NCBI RefSeq assembly: GCF_009389715.1 | Contig: NC_052409.1 | Location: 4,701,775 to 4,765,774, forward strand | Reading direction: 5' to 3' | From: Phoenix dactylifera | Taxonomy: Eukaryota; Streptophyta; Magnoliopsida; Arecales; Arecaceae | DNA: 64,000 bases | Shown here: positions 36,376 through 47,511 of the stretch, piece after piece | Layout: each line of letters begins with the position of its first letter | Position numbering within the stretch: the stretch's first letter is position 1 | Notes under the pieces: generated by a model | What the model was told of the DNA's origin: nothing | Database searches by the model: none | Seen by the model: only the letters and a program-made list of their open reading frames with translations | Translations under genes and position numbers: made by a program

Positions 36376-39300
36376 TTACATCCTGTTTTGAGAACCACGG
36401 ACCGGCCTTGACCTTGGAACTATAATAGGTCTACAACAGACAAGAAAAATCAGCAACTCCATGATGAATAATCCTGTACTGATCCAGATATACACGGTCC
36501 TCCTCCAGTTCCATATCAACCGCTTAAAAAGAGGAAGTTCTGACTCAAGTTTTAAAGATGCAGCATAAATCTCAGGGATACCAGCACCAGGCCTGTACTC
36601 TGCCCTTTGTTCAAGAATGACCCTTATGCATACAGTAGGTTCACTTCCTTCTGTAAAGCCTGTCATTTTTACTCTGAGAATCTGCAATTCTGAAGAATAG
36701 CCTGCTAGTAGAGAACCACTTTTGAGAAAAGTCTCTATTAAGTGAATATGAGAGCTCTTGAACCGTAGCATGCATGGCTGGCTTGAACCAGCCATGACTT
36801 TGCCATCTGCTGAGAGAAACTCTGCCCTGACCTTACCTTAGCAAAACCACACATCAGTGGTCAAAGAGCATTAACATAATAACAAACATGACAAAAGTGG
36901 AAAAAAAAAACTAGTGAGACATAAAACAAGATGTTTCTAACTATTTGCAAGTCTGAGCTGCCAGTACTGATATTTTGCATCTAAACCATTTGTACTAATT
37001 AATAGTCACGATCAATCAGCAAGCAGTAAATCATAAATAAAAATCACAGGGGAAAACACTATGAAATATAGGAGGCACAATATGAGGAAGCAAAAGCATT
37101 AGTTACACTACTGATTATCCCTTTCCTCATTGATATTGTATCAGCCAAGCGAATACTCCGCTTGGTAAAAAAAAATTGAAACCCAGAACATAACACAGGA
37201 TGACGTAAGGCAACATCTGTCCAAGCCAATGAAAAACAAGCTGCATTTATTTCTTAGAGGCTCATTATAATATTTTAATTCTCATGGAGAGATACTATGC
37301 CAATTCATTTGTAAGGACTTACGTATGAATGTCGAGTCACACAATGGTTATATGCTAGGAAGATCTTGAATACTTATACAGGTCCAAGGAGCCCAAATAA
37401 CAACTTTTGGCAAGCTATTTTTAGATGAAATCCTGAGTCATTACAAATGGTAACAGAGCAGATCCGGCCCACGGCCTATGTGTGACTAGTGGATACTACA
37501 ACATGAGTCATTTTAGAGTTGACCACCGGCAAATTTTAGTATTTTTTACTGGATTTGGACTCTTAGTTTGGCAAGAATGCTAGGGCTTAAACATGAAAAA
37601 TATGCGAGGACCCATGCATGTGTGTATTTAATTCTATATCAGTTGTGGGTTGGAAAGATCTTGAATACTTACATAGGGCCAACGAACCTAAATAATAATT
37701 TCTAGCTAGCTATTTTTGGTAATGCCCATGGTCGTTATATCAGCCACTACAATTCTAAATTAAGATTAAAGTAAAGGTTTGCCTCATTTTAAATTACCAC
37801 CTCGTTTTAAATTGCAATCCTCTTTTAAATATCTCCATCGCATTCATGTTTAGGTTGCCATTTTTCATAAGATTTTGCTCACCGTATTTCCCCATTGTTT
37901 TGTGCAGTTCAAATTTTGACATAGCATCGATCAGCATAAAGTGTCTTGTGATGTGACAATGGTGAAGACATGGAGATAGAGTAAATGCAAGTTGCATGGC
38001 TAAAAAAGGAAATTATCAAGACTTGTAGACAAGGTGCACAAAGGAGAAAGTTCAATATAATATACGCCAACCTCTGTAGCATCGCTCCACGACTACCACA
38101 TCAGATGATGATAGAAAGAGACTGGTTGATCAAAATAATTCAGAACTTAATCTGGGTTTAAGCCTTAAGGTTGATGTACCTCTAAAATGGTACAATAAGG
38201 GTTAGAGTATATATCGTAATTTTCACTGCTTAATCTGAAATCACAACTAGCTGTCTCGAGATATTCCAAATTTTTCTTCGCCCAATCTTGAGGGAATCAA
38301 ACATAAACATACTACAATCTCTCAATGAGTGCCTTTCCACCAAAACTACCAATCAATAATTATCTAGGTACATCTGTAATAACCATAAAAAAAATTAGCA
38401 ATAAAGTAACTCTCATCAGTTTAATAAAAACATTTGCAATGGCACCATTGCTGGTGCAACTCTTAGTCGCTTAGCAACAGAGCCTTCTATAGCACTGCCA
38501 GACCTTGAATTAGTTGCACATTTTCCTCTTGTTTAAACACTGTTGAAGACAGTTTCTGATGCATAATAAAGTTCATCCAGAGGACTAACTGGTAATTTTA
38601 GTCTTGTTTTCATATGTAACATGGATATCATCTACTGAAGTGCTTATTCGACTGCTGATGACAAAGAGCAGGTTGCACTTGTCGGTATTGACCTTTCGTT
38701 GTGATTCTTGACATTGGACCACAGCTTCTGCACAATGGTTTGCATTTCTAAGAAATAAAGAATCTTAATGAATGGGGATTCTTGTAATACACTTTGAGTA
38801 ATTCATCTAAGATCACTACTATTGGCTAAAGAGATTGTTACAAGGACTGTCACATTTGTCAATAATTAATGATAAATAAGAGCAAGAGGTACTTCTATGT
38901 TGCCTCCTCTACTTTTATTTCTGCCCTTTTTTTCATGGCAGCCAGAAGGTGAAACAGTGGTTACAAACACCTCATTCCATATCAACTCTTCTAAGTTCTG
39001 AGGGTATTATGTCCTCTTCTGTTTGATTATTTGTTCCCTTAAGTTTACTACTCATGGTAAGATAAATCTTCTCATAGTTCTCTAATAAGATACCTCCTGT
39101 GAAAAATATTGATTGATAAATTTATAAACTAAATGTATTTATGTACATATATACATACATATGTATATAAGAGCATTTTCATTGATAGAATAGATGAGAA
39201 GCATGGCAATCTTGGTAAAAGAGAATTTATATGTTGGACAGCAAAGTGACAGGGGAAACTGATTGAGCTTTGTTGCCAGTGTATTCATTGGTCAATCCTT

Positions 39301-41434
39301 GAGCCAATGATTATCAAGAACGAGGAGCAACAATAGGGGGCGTTTGGTAACCCCAACAGGATCACCACGGTGATCTAAGATCCCCGGTGATCCGAATGAT
39401 GGGGTGATTTGATCCTCCGTGATCTAAGATCAATATGTTTGGTAAGTCATGGTCCAGTGATTAAAAATTTTCGGGTATCCATGAGTAACTTGTTTGGTAT
39501 GGTATGGAGATTCAAGATCACCGACCACATAATACCACAAATACCTATGATATATCTTAGATGAATTTTTTATGTGTTTTTAGTTCTCATGAATAAAAAA
39601 TGTAAGTTAATATGCTAATTCCTATAATAGCTCCATAATTCTGTCACATATTCTACTTTTAATAGTCCTTATCATATATTTATTAATCATATAAAATATA
39701 TTATAATAAAATATAAATATATTTATCAATATATTAATTAATAATATATTCTATAAAATATATTTATTACTCCTATAAATTATTAATCTTATAAAAATAT
39801 GTTATTTTTCATTATATAATTAATATTTTTATTTAACATTGATATAATATTGATGGTATATTAATATATCAATTTTTCTGCTAAATTGAGGGGGTATTTC
39901 TGTCTTTAATTTTCAACCCAGGATCACTGCCCTGAGGTGATCTTGGATTTTCGACCTCAAGGATGGGTATCCCATCACCGAGTTGGGCGGTGATTTGAGG
40001 AGTGGAGGTGATTTAGGATCACCGCCACGTAGAATCACCGTGGTGCAACCAAACACGGTGATCTCATCACCTCCATCCACATCACTCTTGATCCTGGGAG
40101 GATCATCCCATACCAAACGCCCACTAAGTGCATGTTTCTCTTCCGTCCTTTATTCTTTCAATGGTTTCCCTCCCATTAATATACCTCTTCGCTCTTTGAT
40201 TTCTAAGCACTTAAAATCCATCCCGGTACAATGTCTAAAGTACGCCGTATTTGCAAATCTCTAGAATATCCAAAAATATACTAATAAGAATATAAGATCA
40301 TTATTTCAACACCAATTTGAATCATATAGAATAAAGGGAACTAACAATTAGACAAAGAAAGAGGCAGATAACAGAGTAACATACCTGGAACATGCCAAGT
40401 TTCCGATTGTAGTCGGATTCTGGCAAAGTCAATGAGATGATCAGCCGCAGCTTGTGATTTGGCGGCACCAACCGCCAACCCCCAGATTTCCAAGCTCCAG
40501 TCTTTCCACCAGAACCCAAGCCACCATTACAAGACCCTATCGGCACGAAAGCATCCGGAGTCGGCTTCGTGTAATCAAAATTCAATTCCTCCATCATCTG
40601 GAGCGGCTCCTCGACAACTCTGCCCATGAACAGGCTCCCACCTAAGAATGATGCCATCAAGAGCCCAGACAGGACCAGACAGACATAGAACGACCAGAAG
40701 CACCCCCAAGCCAACCTCGCCACCAACTTCCCCGCCCCTTGCTGGCTCCCAAGACTCTCGGACACCAAGGGGCTAACTTTCTCCACTAAATCCTTCCATA
40801 CCCTCAAAACCCTCTCTTTTATCGCATCTCTCGCCCGTCTTAGGGTGCCGAAAGGATTGGTCAGAAGCAAGAAAGAGCAATGCATCAACCAAATAGGAAA
40901 CGTGATGGACCTAGTCAGCAAACCGAGTTGAAAAAAAACAGCTTTGATCACAAAACCGGCAAGGGACACCAGGATGCCCTGCGGCTGAGATCCGGCATCG
41001 ACCGGCGGCGGTTCTCCGACACGAGCACGGCTCGCGGCTGGCGATCCGACCGAAATTTCCGGACGCTGGTCTCTTGCCGTGCTAATTTGATCCGAAGGAA
41101 GAGTGGATCTCGAATCATCCGGCTTCTCCCAAGCCTCTTGGTCTTTTAACGCGAGGAGAATCTTGCTCCGGCTTTCTCTGATGCTGGTGATGCCCGAGAG
41201 GGAATCGGATCCGGAGGAGTCCTTGGGGCCTGAGGCGGCGATCCGCCGGGATGGCGGCCGCCGGCGGCGGGGGGCGGCGGGGGAGTGGGGGGTGATCTCG
41301 TCGCCGGGGCGGTTGGAGATGGATTCGAGAGAGGGGGCGGGAGGAGGGTCGAGTGTTTCTTCGGGCGGGAAGGCGTCGAGGGCGTCGAAGAAGGTATAGC
41401 TCGTTGAGTCGCCGTCGAGCTCCGTCTCGTCCAT
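36376..41434 (-). CDS. SEIPIN: Seipin (plant SEIPIN2/3-type, long N-terminus), 2 exons
   Basis: Exons (minus): 41434-40385 (350 codons) and 36831-36376 (151 codons plus stop), joined in phase after MFQ; 501 residues. Seipins sit in the ER membrane at lipid-droplet contacts and organise droplet formation. The N-terminal ~150 residues are polar, Pro/Ser/Arg-rich and probably disordered, typical of plant SEIPIN2/3 and absent from SEIPIN1. A hydrophobic stretch follows at ~153-192. Transmembrane helix 1 is ~245-272. The lumenal seipin domain (~273-460) includes LGMFQVRAEFLSADGK, CMLRFKS and EQRAEYRPGAGIPEIY. Transmembrane helix 2 is ~463-483, with a short basic tail. The single 3.55-kb intron carries two transposon relics. 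The ATG lies in a GC-rich exon, and the gene is divergent from the ERD2-like gene 7.8 kb away. Which SEIPIN paralogue it is cannot be settled without alignment. Confidence 0.95.
37340..37725 (+). mobile_element. Decayed TRIM-like LTR element in the seipin intron
   Basis: Two related ~65-bp blocks (37360-37428 and 37653-37720; both with AGATCTTGAATACTTA and CTATTTTT) lie ~292 bases apart as LTR remnants. After the first, ATTACA is followed by two bases and then TGGTAACAGAGC (37448-37459), one change from the initiator-Met primer-binding site. The next ~140 bases (CGGCCCACGGCCTATG...) are the internal part. The second LTR begins near TGTGTATTTAATTC, where related plant TRIM LTRs carry a TTAGTCCCACATCGG promoter motif, here mutated. 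The element is degraded and non-coding. Confidence 0.6.
39338..40122. mobile_element. Non-autonomous DNA transposon with perfect 12-bp TIRs and GGTGATC subterminal repeats
   Basis: GGGCGTTTGGTA at 39338-39349 is perfectly inverted at 40111-40122. The outer ~130 bases at each end are crowded with GGTGATC/GATCACC words in both orientations, the usual arrangement of transposase-binding subterminal repeats. The middle is AT-rich and non-coding. The GTTTGG-type ends recall PIF/Harbinger-like MITEs, but no clean target duplication was found, so the superfamily is open. It lies in the seipin intron. Confidence 0.75.
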
Positions 41435-42730
41435 GAGAGGAGAAGTCGAAGAAGGGAGGAGGGAAGATAGAAGGAATAAGGAGGTGGGAATAGGGCGCGG
41501 CAGTTCATCGGACCAGGAGAGAGTCGGAATAAACTGGCGACTCGCGGGATGCGGGATTTGGGAACGGGAATAACGGGGTTAAGCTGACGCCTCGGACGGG
41601 ACGTTTCGTTTTTTTTTTTTACCAAAAAAAGAATTATTTTATTTTTAATAAAAATAAAAATTTATGTAAATAAATGATAAATATTAGAAGAAGTGCTTGA
41701 GCTTTTAATTTTTTAGTTAACAGCTACATAGAGAACTAAAAATACGCAAATGGAATATAGGATAAGAAGAGGAATTGTGAGGATATCTACCGAATAAAAA
41801 AAAATAGGTCGAAAAACATAGACGATCAACATGCCTTTCATAACGTACACGTGTCTTTTTCTTTTATTTTTTTAAAAAATTAAATATATTTAACAAATAA
41901 GAAATGCTGAGGGAAGGGCTTGAATCTTTGATATTATGGCTAACAATCAAGTACTCAAATTATATTAAGAGATTTTGTGTTATATAGTAAAATAGATTTG
42001 CTAGGGATTTGCTAGAGCCTAAGTTAGAACTTGGCCTGTCTAGAGTCCCTTCAAAATTAGAAGTGGAAAAGAAATATAGTTAGATTGGACCATTTAATGA
42101 TTTGATGCATAAAAATAATAGGATCTCCATAGCATGAGGATAAATACGCAACTGCATATCAGCCTAATTAGTCATTGCATGGAAGACAAGCAGATTACAA
42201 TTTGATGCCATATCATGCAATGATTAGTATATGGAAACTTTTGAAGCTTATGAGCCAAGACTCATACTAACTTGTGTTTATTAAGATCATAAAAAATACA
42301 AAAACCTCACAGGCTCCACATGGATATTGGATTTTCGAGTCAAGTGCGGATTAAAGATAAACTAATTGAAATATTTTGAGTTCTTATATGAATTTAGTAA
42401 TACCCTCTTGTACTCAACAATTGCTTGGTATATACAACATAAATCATATTATTTTTTTCTTATTTGTCTTGTTTGTAAAATATATTAAAATCTCAAACTT
42501 GACTCCCACCACTATTGTCCTTTCCTTTTTTTTATTTTTTTGATAACACAAAGAGCAAAACAGTAAATATCACCATAAAAAAACCAAAGCAAGACAAAAT
42601 CCATGAGCATCAACTGGAGCTAAATGGCAGGCCTCGCGAGCATAATGGTATGCCCAAAAAAACATGACTAAGGTTACAAGAGTATGAGCCATTCTACCAG
42701 CCACCTAATTCCATTCATGATGTATATGAG
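41435..42730. other. Upstream region of the seipin gene
   Basis: 41435-41600 is GC-rich 5' leader and proximal promoter; beyond it the DNA is AT-rich without coding signal. The last five bases (ATGAG, 42726-42730) are the left target duplication of the following LTR element. Confidence 0.55.
42726..42730. repeat. Left target-site duplication (ATGAG)
   Basis: ATGAG directly before the first LTR; the same five bases directly follow the last LTR at 45176-45180. Confidence 0.85.
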
Positions 42731-42756
42731 TGTTGTGGGATGGGGTTCCCAGTTTA

Positions 42757-42798
42757 GTCCCACATCGGCTAATCAGCGGAAAGGTCTGTGCCTTATAA
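42757..42798 (+). promoter_or_regulatory. snRNA-type promoter pair in LTR 1 (USE and TATA-like box)
   Basis: GTCCCACATCG (42757-42767) matches the plant snRNA upstream sequence element RTCCCACATCG. TTATAA follows at 42793-42798, with centres ~33-34 bases apart, the spacing known for Pol II-type plant snRNA genes. The same pair recurs in the other two LTRs. Confidence 0.7.
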
Positions 42799-42824
42799 TG
42801 AGGAGGCCTAAAACCTTTCCTCAC

Positions 42825-43510
42825 GAGGCGCCCCTACGGGGGACAAAACCGTGAGGGACGCCTAAGCCCCCTGTACGAGCTCCGCGCCTGCAGGTGGGTG
42901 CGCACCCCGTGCGAGCTCCGCGCCCACGGGGCCCAAAGCGGACAATACCATATCGCTCTGCCGAGCTGAGCTGCTCCAGCACTCTCTCGTTCAGACGAGG
43001 CGCCCCTACGGGGGACAAAACCGTGAGGGACGCCTAAGCCCCTGTACGAGCTCCGCGCCTGCAGGTGGGTGCGCACCCCGTGCGAGCTCCGCGCCCACGG
43101 GGCCCAAAGCGGACAATACCATATCGCTCTGCCGAGCTGAGCTGCTCCAGCACTCTCTCGTTCAGACGAGGCGCCCCTACGGGGGACAAAACCGTGAGGG
43201 ACGCCTAAGCCCCTGTACGAGCTCCGCGCCTGCAGGTGGGTGCGCACCCCGTGCGAGCTCCGCGCCCACGGGGCCCAAAGCGGACAATACCATATCGCTC
43301 TGCCGAGCTGAGCTGCTCCAGCACTCTCTCGTTCAGACGAGGCGCCCCTACGGGGGACAAAACTGTGAGGGACGCCTAAGCCCCCTGTACGAGCTCCGCG
43401 CCTGCAGGTGGGTGCGCACCCCATGCGAGCTCCGCGCCCACGGGGCCCAAAGCGGACAATACCATATCGCTCTGCCGAGCTGAGCTGCTCCAGCACTCTC
43501 TCGTTCAGAC
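42825..43510 (+). repeat. Four tandem ~171-bp repeats inside LTR 1
   Basis: Units start at 42825, 42997, 43168 and 43339 (172, 171, 171 and 172 bp) and differ by a few bases. Each runs from GAGGCGCCCCTACGGGGG to CTCTCGTTCAGAC. A fifth, diverged start (GAGGCGCCTTTTATAGG) begins at 43511. Open minus-strand frames across them simply mirror the repeat period. Confidence 0.95.
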
Positions 43511-43822
43511 GAGGCGCCTTTTATAGGACAAAACCGTGAGGGTAGGGGGCAACCTCCGCGGACCCCCGCGCCGTCAGGGCTCGGGACTGTCATTGGGACT
43601 GTCATTGGGCTCCGGCCCTGGGCGACCTCCCGCAGACCCGAAGCGGCAATCCCAGAGCGGACAATACCTCGGGAGGGACGCAGATGCTTTCCTTGCTCGG
43701 CCGGTGTGTGGGCTGGTGTCGGGGTTCCGACCCCACATCAGATGGCGCTAGAGGAAGGGCCCCGGCCACGCACAGACCTTCCCGCTGGGGGGGCTGTGTT
43801 GTGGGATGGGGTTCCCAGTTTA

Positions 43823-43864
43823 GTCCCACATCGGCTAATCAGCGGAAAGGTCTGTGCCTTATAA
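43823..43864 (+). promoter_or_regulatory. snRNA-type promoter pair in LTR 2
   Basis: GTCCCACATCG at 43823-43833 and TTATAA at 43859-43864, with the same spacing as in LTR 1. Confidence 0.7.
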
Positions 43865-43890
43865 TGAGGAGGCCTAAAACCTTTCCTCAC

Positions 43891-44405
43891 GAGGCGCCCC
43901 TACGGGGGACAAAACCGTGAGGGACGCCTAAGCCCCCTGTACGAGCTCCGCGCCTGCAGGTGGGTGCGCACCCCGTGCGAGCTCCGCGCCCACGGGGCCC
44001 AAAGCGGACAATACCATATCGCTCTGCCGAGCTGAGCTGCTCCAGCACTCTCTCGTTCAGACGAGGCGCCCCTACGGGGGACAAAACCGTGAGGGACGCC
44101 TAAGCCCCTGTACGAGCTCCGCGCCTGCAGGTGGGTGCGCACCCCGTGCGAGCTCCGCGCCCACGGGGCCCAAAGCGGACAATACCATATCGCTTTGCCG
44201 AGCTGAGCTGCTCCAGCACTCTCTCGTTCAGACGAGGCGCCCCTACGGGGGACAAAACTGTGAGGGACGCCTAAGCCCCCTGTACGAGCTCCGCGCCTGC
44301 AGGTGGGTGCGCACCCCGTGCGAGCTCCGCGCCCACGGGGCCCAAAGCGGACAATACCATATCGCTCTGCCGAGCTGAGCTGCTCCAGCACTCTCTCGTT
44401 CAGAC
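43891..44405 (+). repeat. Three tandem ~171-bp repeats inside LTR 2
   Basis: Same unit as in LTR 1 but three copies; the LTR is 171 bp shorter than LTR 1 as a result. Confidence 0.93.
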
Positions 44406-44717
44406 GAGGCGCCTTTTATAGGACAAAACCGTGAGGGTAGGGGGCAACCTCCGCGGACCCCCGCGCCGTCAGGGCTCGGGACTGTCATTGGGACTGTCAT
44501 TGGGCTCCGGCCCTGGGCGACCTCCCGCAGACCCGAAGCGGCAATCCCAGAGCGGACAATACCTCGGGAGGGACGCAGATGCTTTCCCTGCTCGGCCGGT
44601 GTGTGGGCTGGTGTCGGGGTTCCGACCCCACATCAGATGGCGCTAGAGGAAGGGCCCCGGCCACGCACAGACCTTCCCGCTGGGGGGGCTGTGTTGTGGG
44701 ATGGGGTTCCCAGTTTA

Positions 44718-44759
44718 GTCCCACATCGGCTAATCAGCGGAAAGGTCTGTGCCTTATAA
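44718..44759 (+). promoter_or_regulatory. snRNA-type promoter pair in LTR 3
   Basis: GTCCCACATCG at 44718-44728 and TTATAA at 44754-44759, with the same spacing as in the other LTRs. Confidence 0.7.
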
Positions 44760-44785
44760 TGAGGAGGCCTAAAACCTTTCCTCAC

Positions 44786-44957
44786 GAGGCGCCCCAACGG
44801 GGGACAAAACCGTGAGGGACGCCTAAGCCCCCTGTACGAGCTCCGCGCCTGCAGGTGGGTGCGCACCCCGTGCGAGCTCCGCGCCCACGGGGCCCAAAGC
44901 GGACAATACCATATCGCTCTGCCGAGCTGAGCTGCTCCAGCACTCTCTCGTTCAGAC
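44786..44957 (+). repeat. Single copy of the ~171-bp unit in LTR 3
   Basis: Only one unit is present before the diverged GAGGCGCCTTTTATAGG segment. LTR 3 also lacks one of two 12-bp copies (GGGACTGTCATT) seen in LTRs 1 and 2. Together these account for its 484-bp length. Confidence 0.93.
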
Positions 44958-45175
44958 GAGGCGCCTTTTATAGGACAAAACCGTGAGGGTAGGGGGCAAC
45001 CTCCGCGGACCCCCGCGCCGTCAGGGCTCGGGACTGTCATTGGGCTCCGGCCCTGGGCGACCTCCCGCAGACCCGAAGCGGCAATCCCAGAGCGGACAAT
45101 ACCTCGGGAGGGACGCAGATGCTTTCCCTGCTCGGCCGGTGTGTGGGCTGGTGTCGGGGTTCCGACCCCACATCA

Positions 45176-45180
45176 ATGAG
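45176..45180. repeat. Right target-site duplication (ATGAG)
   Basis: ATGAG directly after the CA end of LTR 3, matching 42726-42730. Confidence 0.85.
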
Positions 45181-47300
45181 CAATCTTAAAGCGTAATGCA
45201 GACATAAGATCACAAATGTCAGGAAGATAAGGATGGTTCTGTGTTGATTTAACACTGCCAACTTGGTAATGTATCTTTTGGAGTTTATTTGTCATGGAGT
45301 CTTTTAAAGTGTATTTATTGTAATCAATGGAGTTTAGAGTTTCTCTTAGAAACTTGTATTGTATATGGAGGGTTATAATCTTTCCTTTGGTGCTTGAAGA
45401 GTTGGTATCCAAAAGTGACTTAATTGCTCCACTTAGTAGAAGGTGTTGTTTGGTTTTTGCTCCACTTAGTAGGTGTTGTTTTGTTTTTTGCTCTTCACAT
45501 TATCCTTGACTTTGTCTCTTTTAGTCTTCGTTCCTGCATGTAGCTAAGTGTGTTATAGTGGGGAGAATTGTGGGCCTTAAACTCTTTGTTGTTCAAGTCA
45601 TCATTTTCTCTCAATCCAATGGGCCACCATACTAGTCTCCTTGAATTAACACTTCAGTTGGCCAGAGTCAATTCATTTAAAATCATACACATGTTGGGTT
45701 GCCATTAACTTGACCCACTACTGCCATCCTTGGCCCTTTTTGTTACCTTTCATTTTCAAGGTTCCACTATAATCCCCATCTCTCTTTCTTTTAACCTTGT
45801 TCCATTTATCATTTCATATATGGACTTGTTTATTGGATTTTAAAAATAAAAAAAATATTTTTGTTTCCAAAGTAGTGATTCAAAATTTAATTATTTTATA
45901 TTTTTTGAATCGACTTTTGGATTTATTTTCAGAGATGCATCTCTTCGGTGTCAAAACAAGGAGAGATCTTTTGGTAAGAACACATCAAAAGACATATCTT
46001 TTCACTAATAGTAAAGTGCAGGAGATACATCCTTTAGTTAAAGAGATGCAGTGTATCCAAAAGATGCATCTATTGCCATCCTTTATTTTGAGACACCTAT
46101 TCATTTTCATCCCATGACATTGATAAATAGGGTACGGGTCATTTGATCCGATGCAAGTCAAGATCTCAAAGTGAGAAAATAAGACTGAATTATCAATCTT
46201 GGTGAGATTTGAGAGATGTAAGTGAATTAAGGGTGTACACTTATTGGGCTTACAATATAATTGGGTGTGTGTGAAGAGATCGCACAAAATATTTTCCTAT
46301 AAAGATTCTCATGAAATTTTCTAATATTGTCAGAAAGGTTCATTAAGGATCATATTTGGATGCATATTAGGAGAAAGGGTGATTTGTTGTATCTTGGGAG
46401 TTGAGCCGTATATACTTGGGCATGAGCAAATTTTGTTATAAAAAAAACACCTTCATAATGTACCTTGAGTCATGTTCTTTTTTCTCATATCTTATGTTAT
46501 TTTATTTCTTTTTTTTTTGTTTGTTTGTTGGGATTGCTCTAGGAATTTTAGATTATTTGAAATATTATTATCAATAGTTGAATATTTAGACCCAAGCTTG
46601 ATGAATACCTAGCTTCGTCCTTGCTGCTAAATAGGTAAGATTTGAGTTAAATTTAGAATCAGGCCTTGCGGGTTTGCTCCATTGAAATGGTCATAATGTT
46701 CGATACATTTAGTTTGTGACTAAAATCGGAATCGGAATCGGAATTGGATTTGAATGCTAGGTAAGAGTCCGGATTTGATTTTAAGAGATTAGGGCATTAC
46801 CATTTTCTTTTAGAATTGAAATAAAAATAAAACCCCTCTCGACCAAACAAGGAGAATAATAGCTACTCATTCTTATTTTCATTTCAGAGCCAAACTCCCT
46901 CCAACCAAATATGCCTTTAGACATGAACCTTTCCATAAGTCTACTTCTAGATTGCAACGGTTGGCAAAACAAAAATTGCAGCCTTCCCTCGAACATTCAT
47001 TTTTTATTGATGGATTATACTGGCATAGTTATATATATATGGTCCAAATGCAGCTTGACCATGTTAAATGGGTGAGTAGGTAAGTGACCCATAATCCAAA
47101 CTTAGAAATGGTTCAATCCAAATTTTTGGCTTTGGAACACAGTCATACAAGGATCCTAAAAACTATCATTACATCACAACTAACTTAGTGCTAAAATGGC
47201 CATCATTTTAGAGAATTTCTTTTTTCCGATTGATCAAACCATGCTTATACAACATAAGTTTATGCGTCACTAGTGCAACCTAGTTCAAGGGACCGGATCA
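45181..47300. other. Intergenic DNA
   Basis: AT-rich sequence with short chance frames only; a brief GGAATC-type triplicate at ~46725-46750. No gene, RNA or element that I can support. Confidence 0.5.
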
Positions 47301-47304
47301 TATC

Positions 47305-47470
47305 TTTTGTGCGAAAGAATGATTAACCTTCCTTTGCACCAAACCACCATCGGATTGCCCATTGAACAGATCTCAAAGCGCTCCAAAGCTCATCATTCAT
47401 CTATTGGCATAGATCTCAAAAGCAAGCAGCTGATGATCCAATAGTGGTTTTGCCCCAAAGATGATACGCC
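47305..47470. repeat. Dispersed MITE-like repeat, copy B
   Basis: ATATCTTTTGTGCGAAAGAA at its left resembles the ends of the element at 29543-29750. The body (ACAGATCTCAAAGCGCTCC ... GATGATCCAA) is clearly homologous to 28540-28700 on the same strand. Confidence 0.5.
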
Positions 47471-47511
47471 CTTACCACTTGAGACAAGAGATGGGGGTTA
47501 GATTCCGCCTA

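Larger units (their letters stand above)
42731..45175 (+). mobile_element. TRIM-like element with three LTRs and 56-bp internal segments
   Basis: LTRs at 42731-43740, 43797-44635 and 44692-45175 all start TGTTGTGGGATGGGG and end GACCCCACATCA. Two near-identical 56-bp spacers (43741-43796, 44636-44691) separate them. Each starts GA then TGGCGCTAGAGG, a plausible tRNA primer-binding site, and ends in a G-rich tract that could serve as polypurine tract. Five-base direct repeats ATGAG flank the whole (42726-42730, 45176-45180), so it entered as, or was derived from, one insertion. There is no coding capacity: the long minus-strand frames are repeat shadows. Shared words (GGCCCAAAGCGGACAATACC, CCGTGAGGG) match a widespread plant LTR/TRIM family from memory. 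Confidence 0.85.

Noticed and set aside
41146..41625. 159-codon minus-strand frame over the seipin start
   Set aside because: An out-of-frame shadow of the GC-rich, Pro/Arg-coding seipin exon 1.
42825..44957. CRISPR-like or centromeric array interpretation of the ~171-bp repeats
   Set aside because: Repeats are directly adjoining without spacers, and the array sits inside LTRs flanked by a target duplication; only eight units in total.
42821..45040. Long minus-strand frames in the repeat island (up to 220 codons, VLEQLSSAERYG-type wording)
   Set aside because: They repeat with the ~171-bp DNA period, change frame between units and have no family resemblance; they are shadows of a GC-rich tandem repeat.
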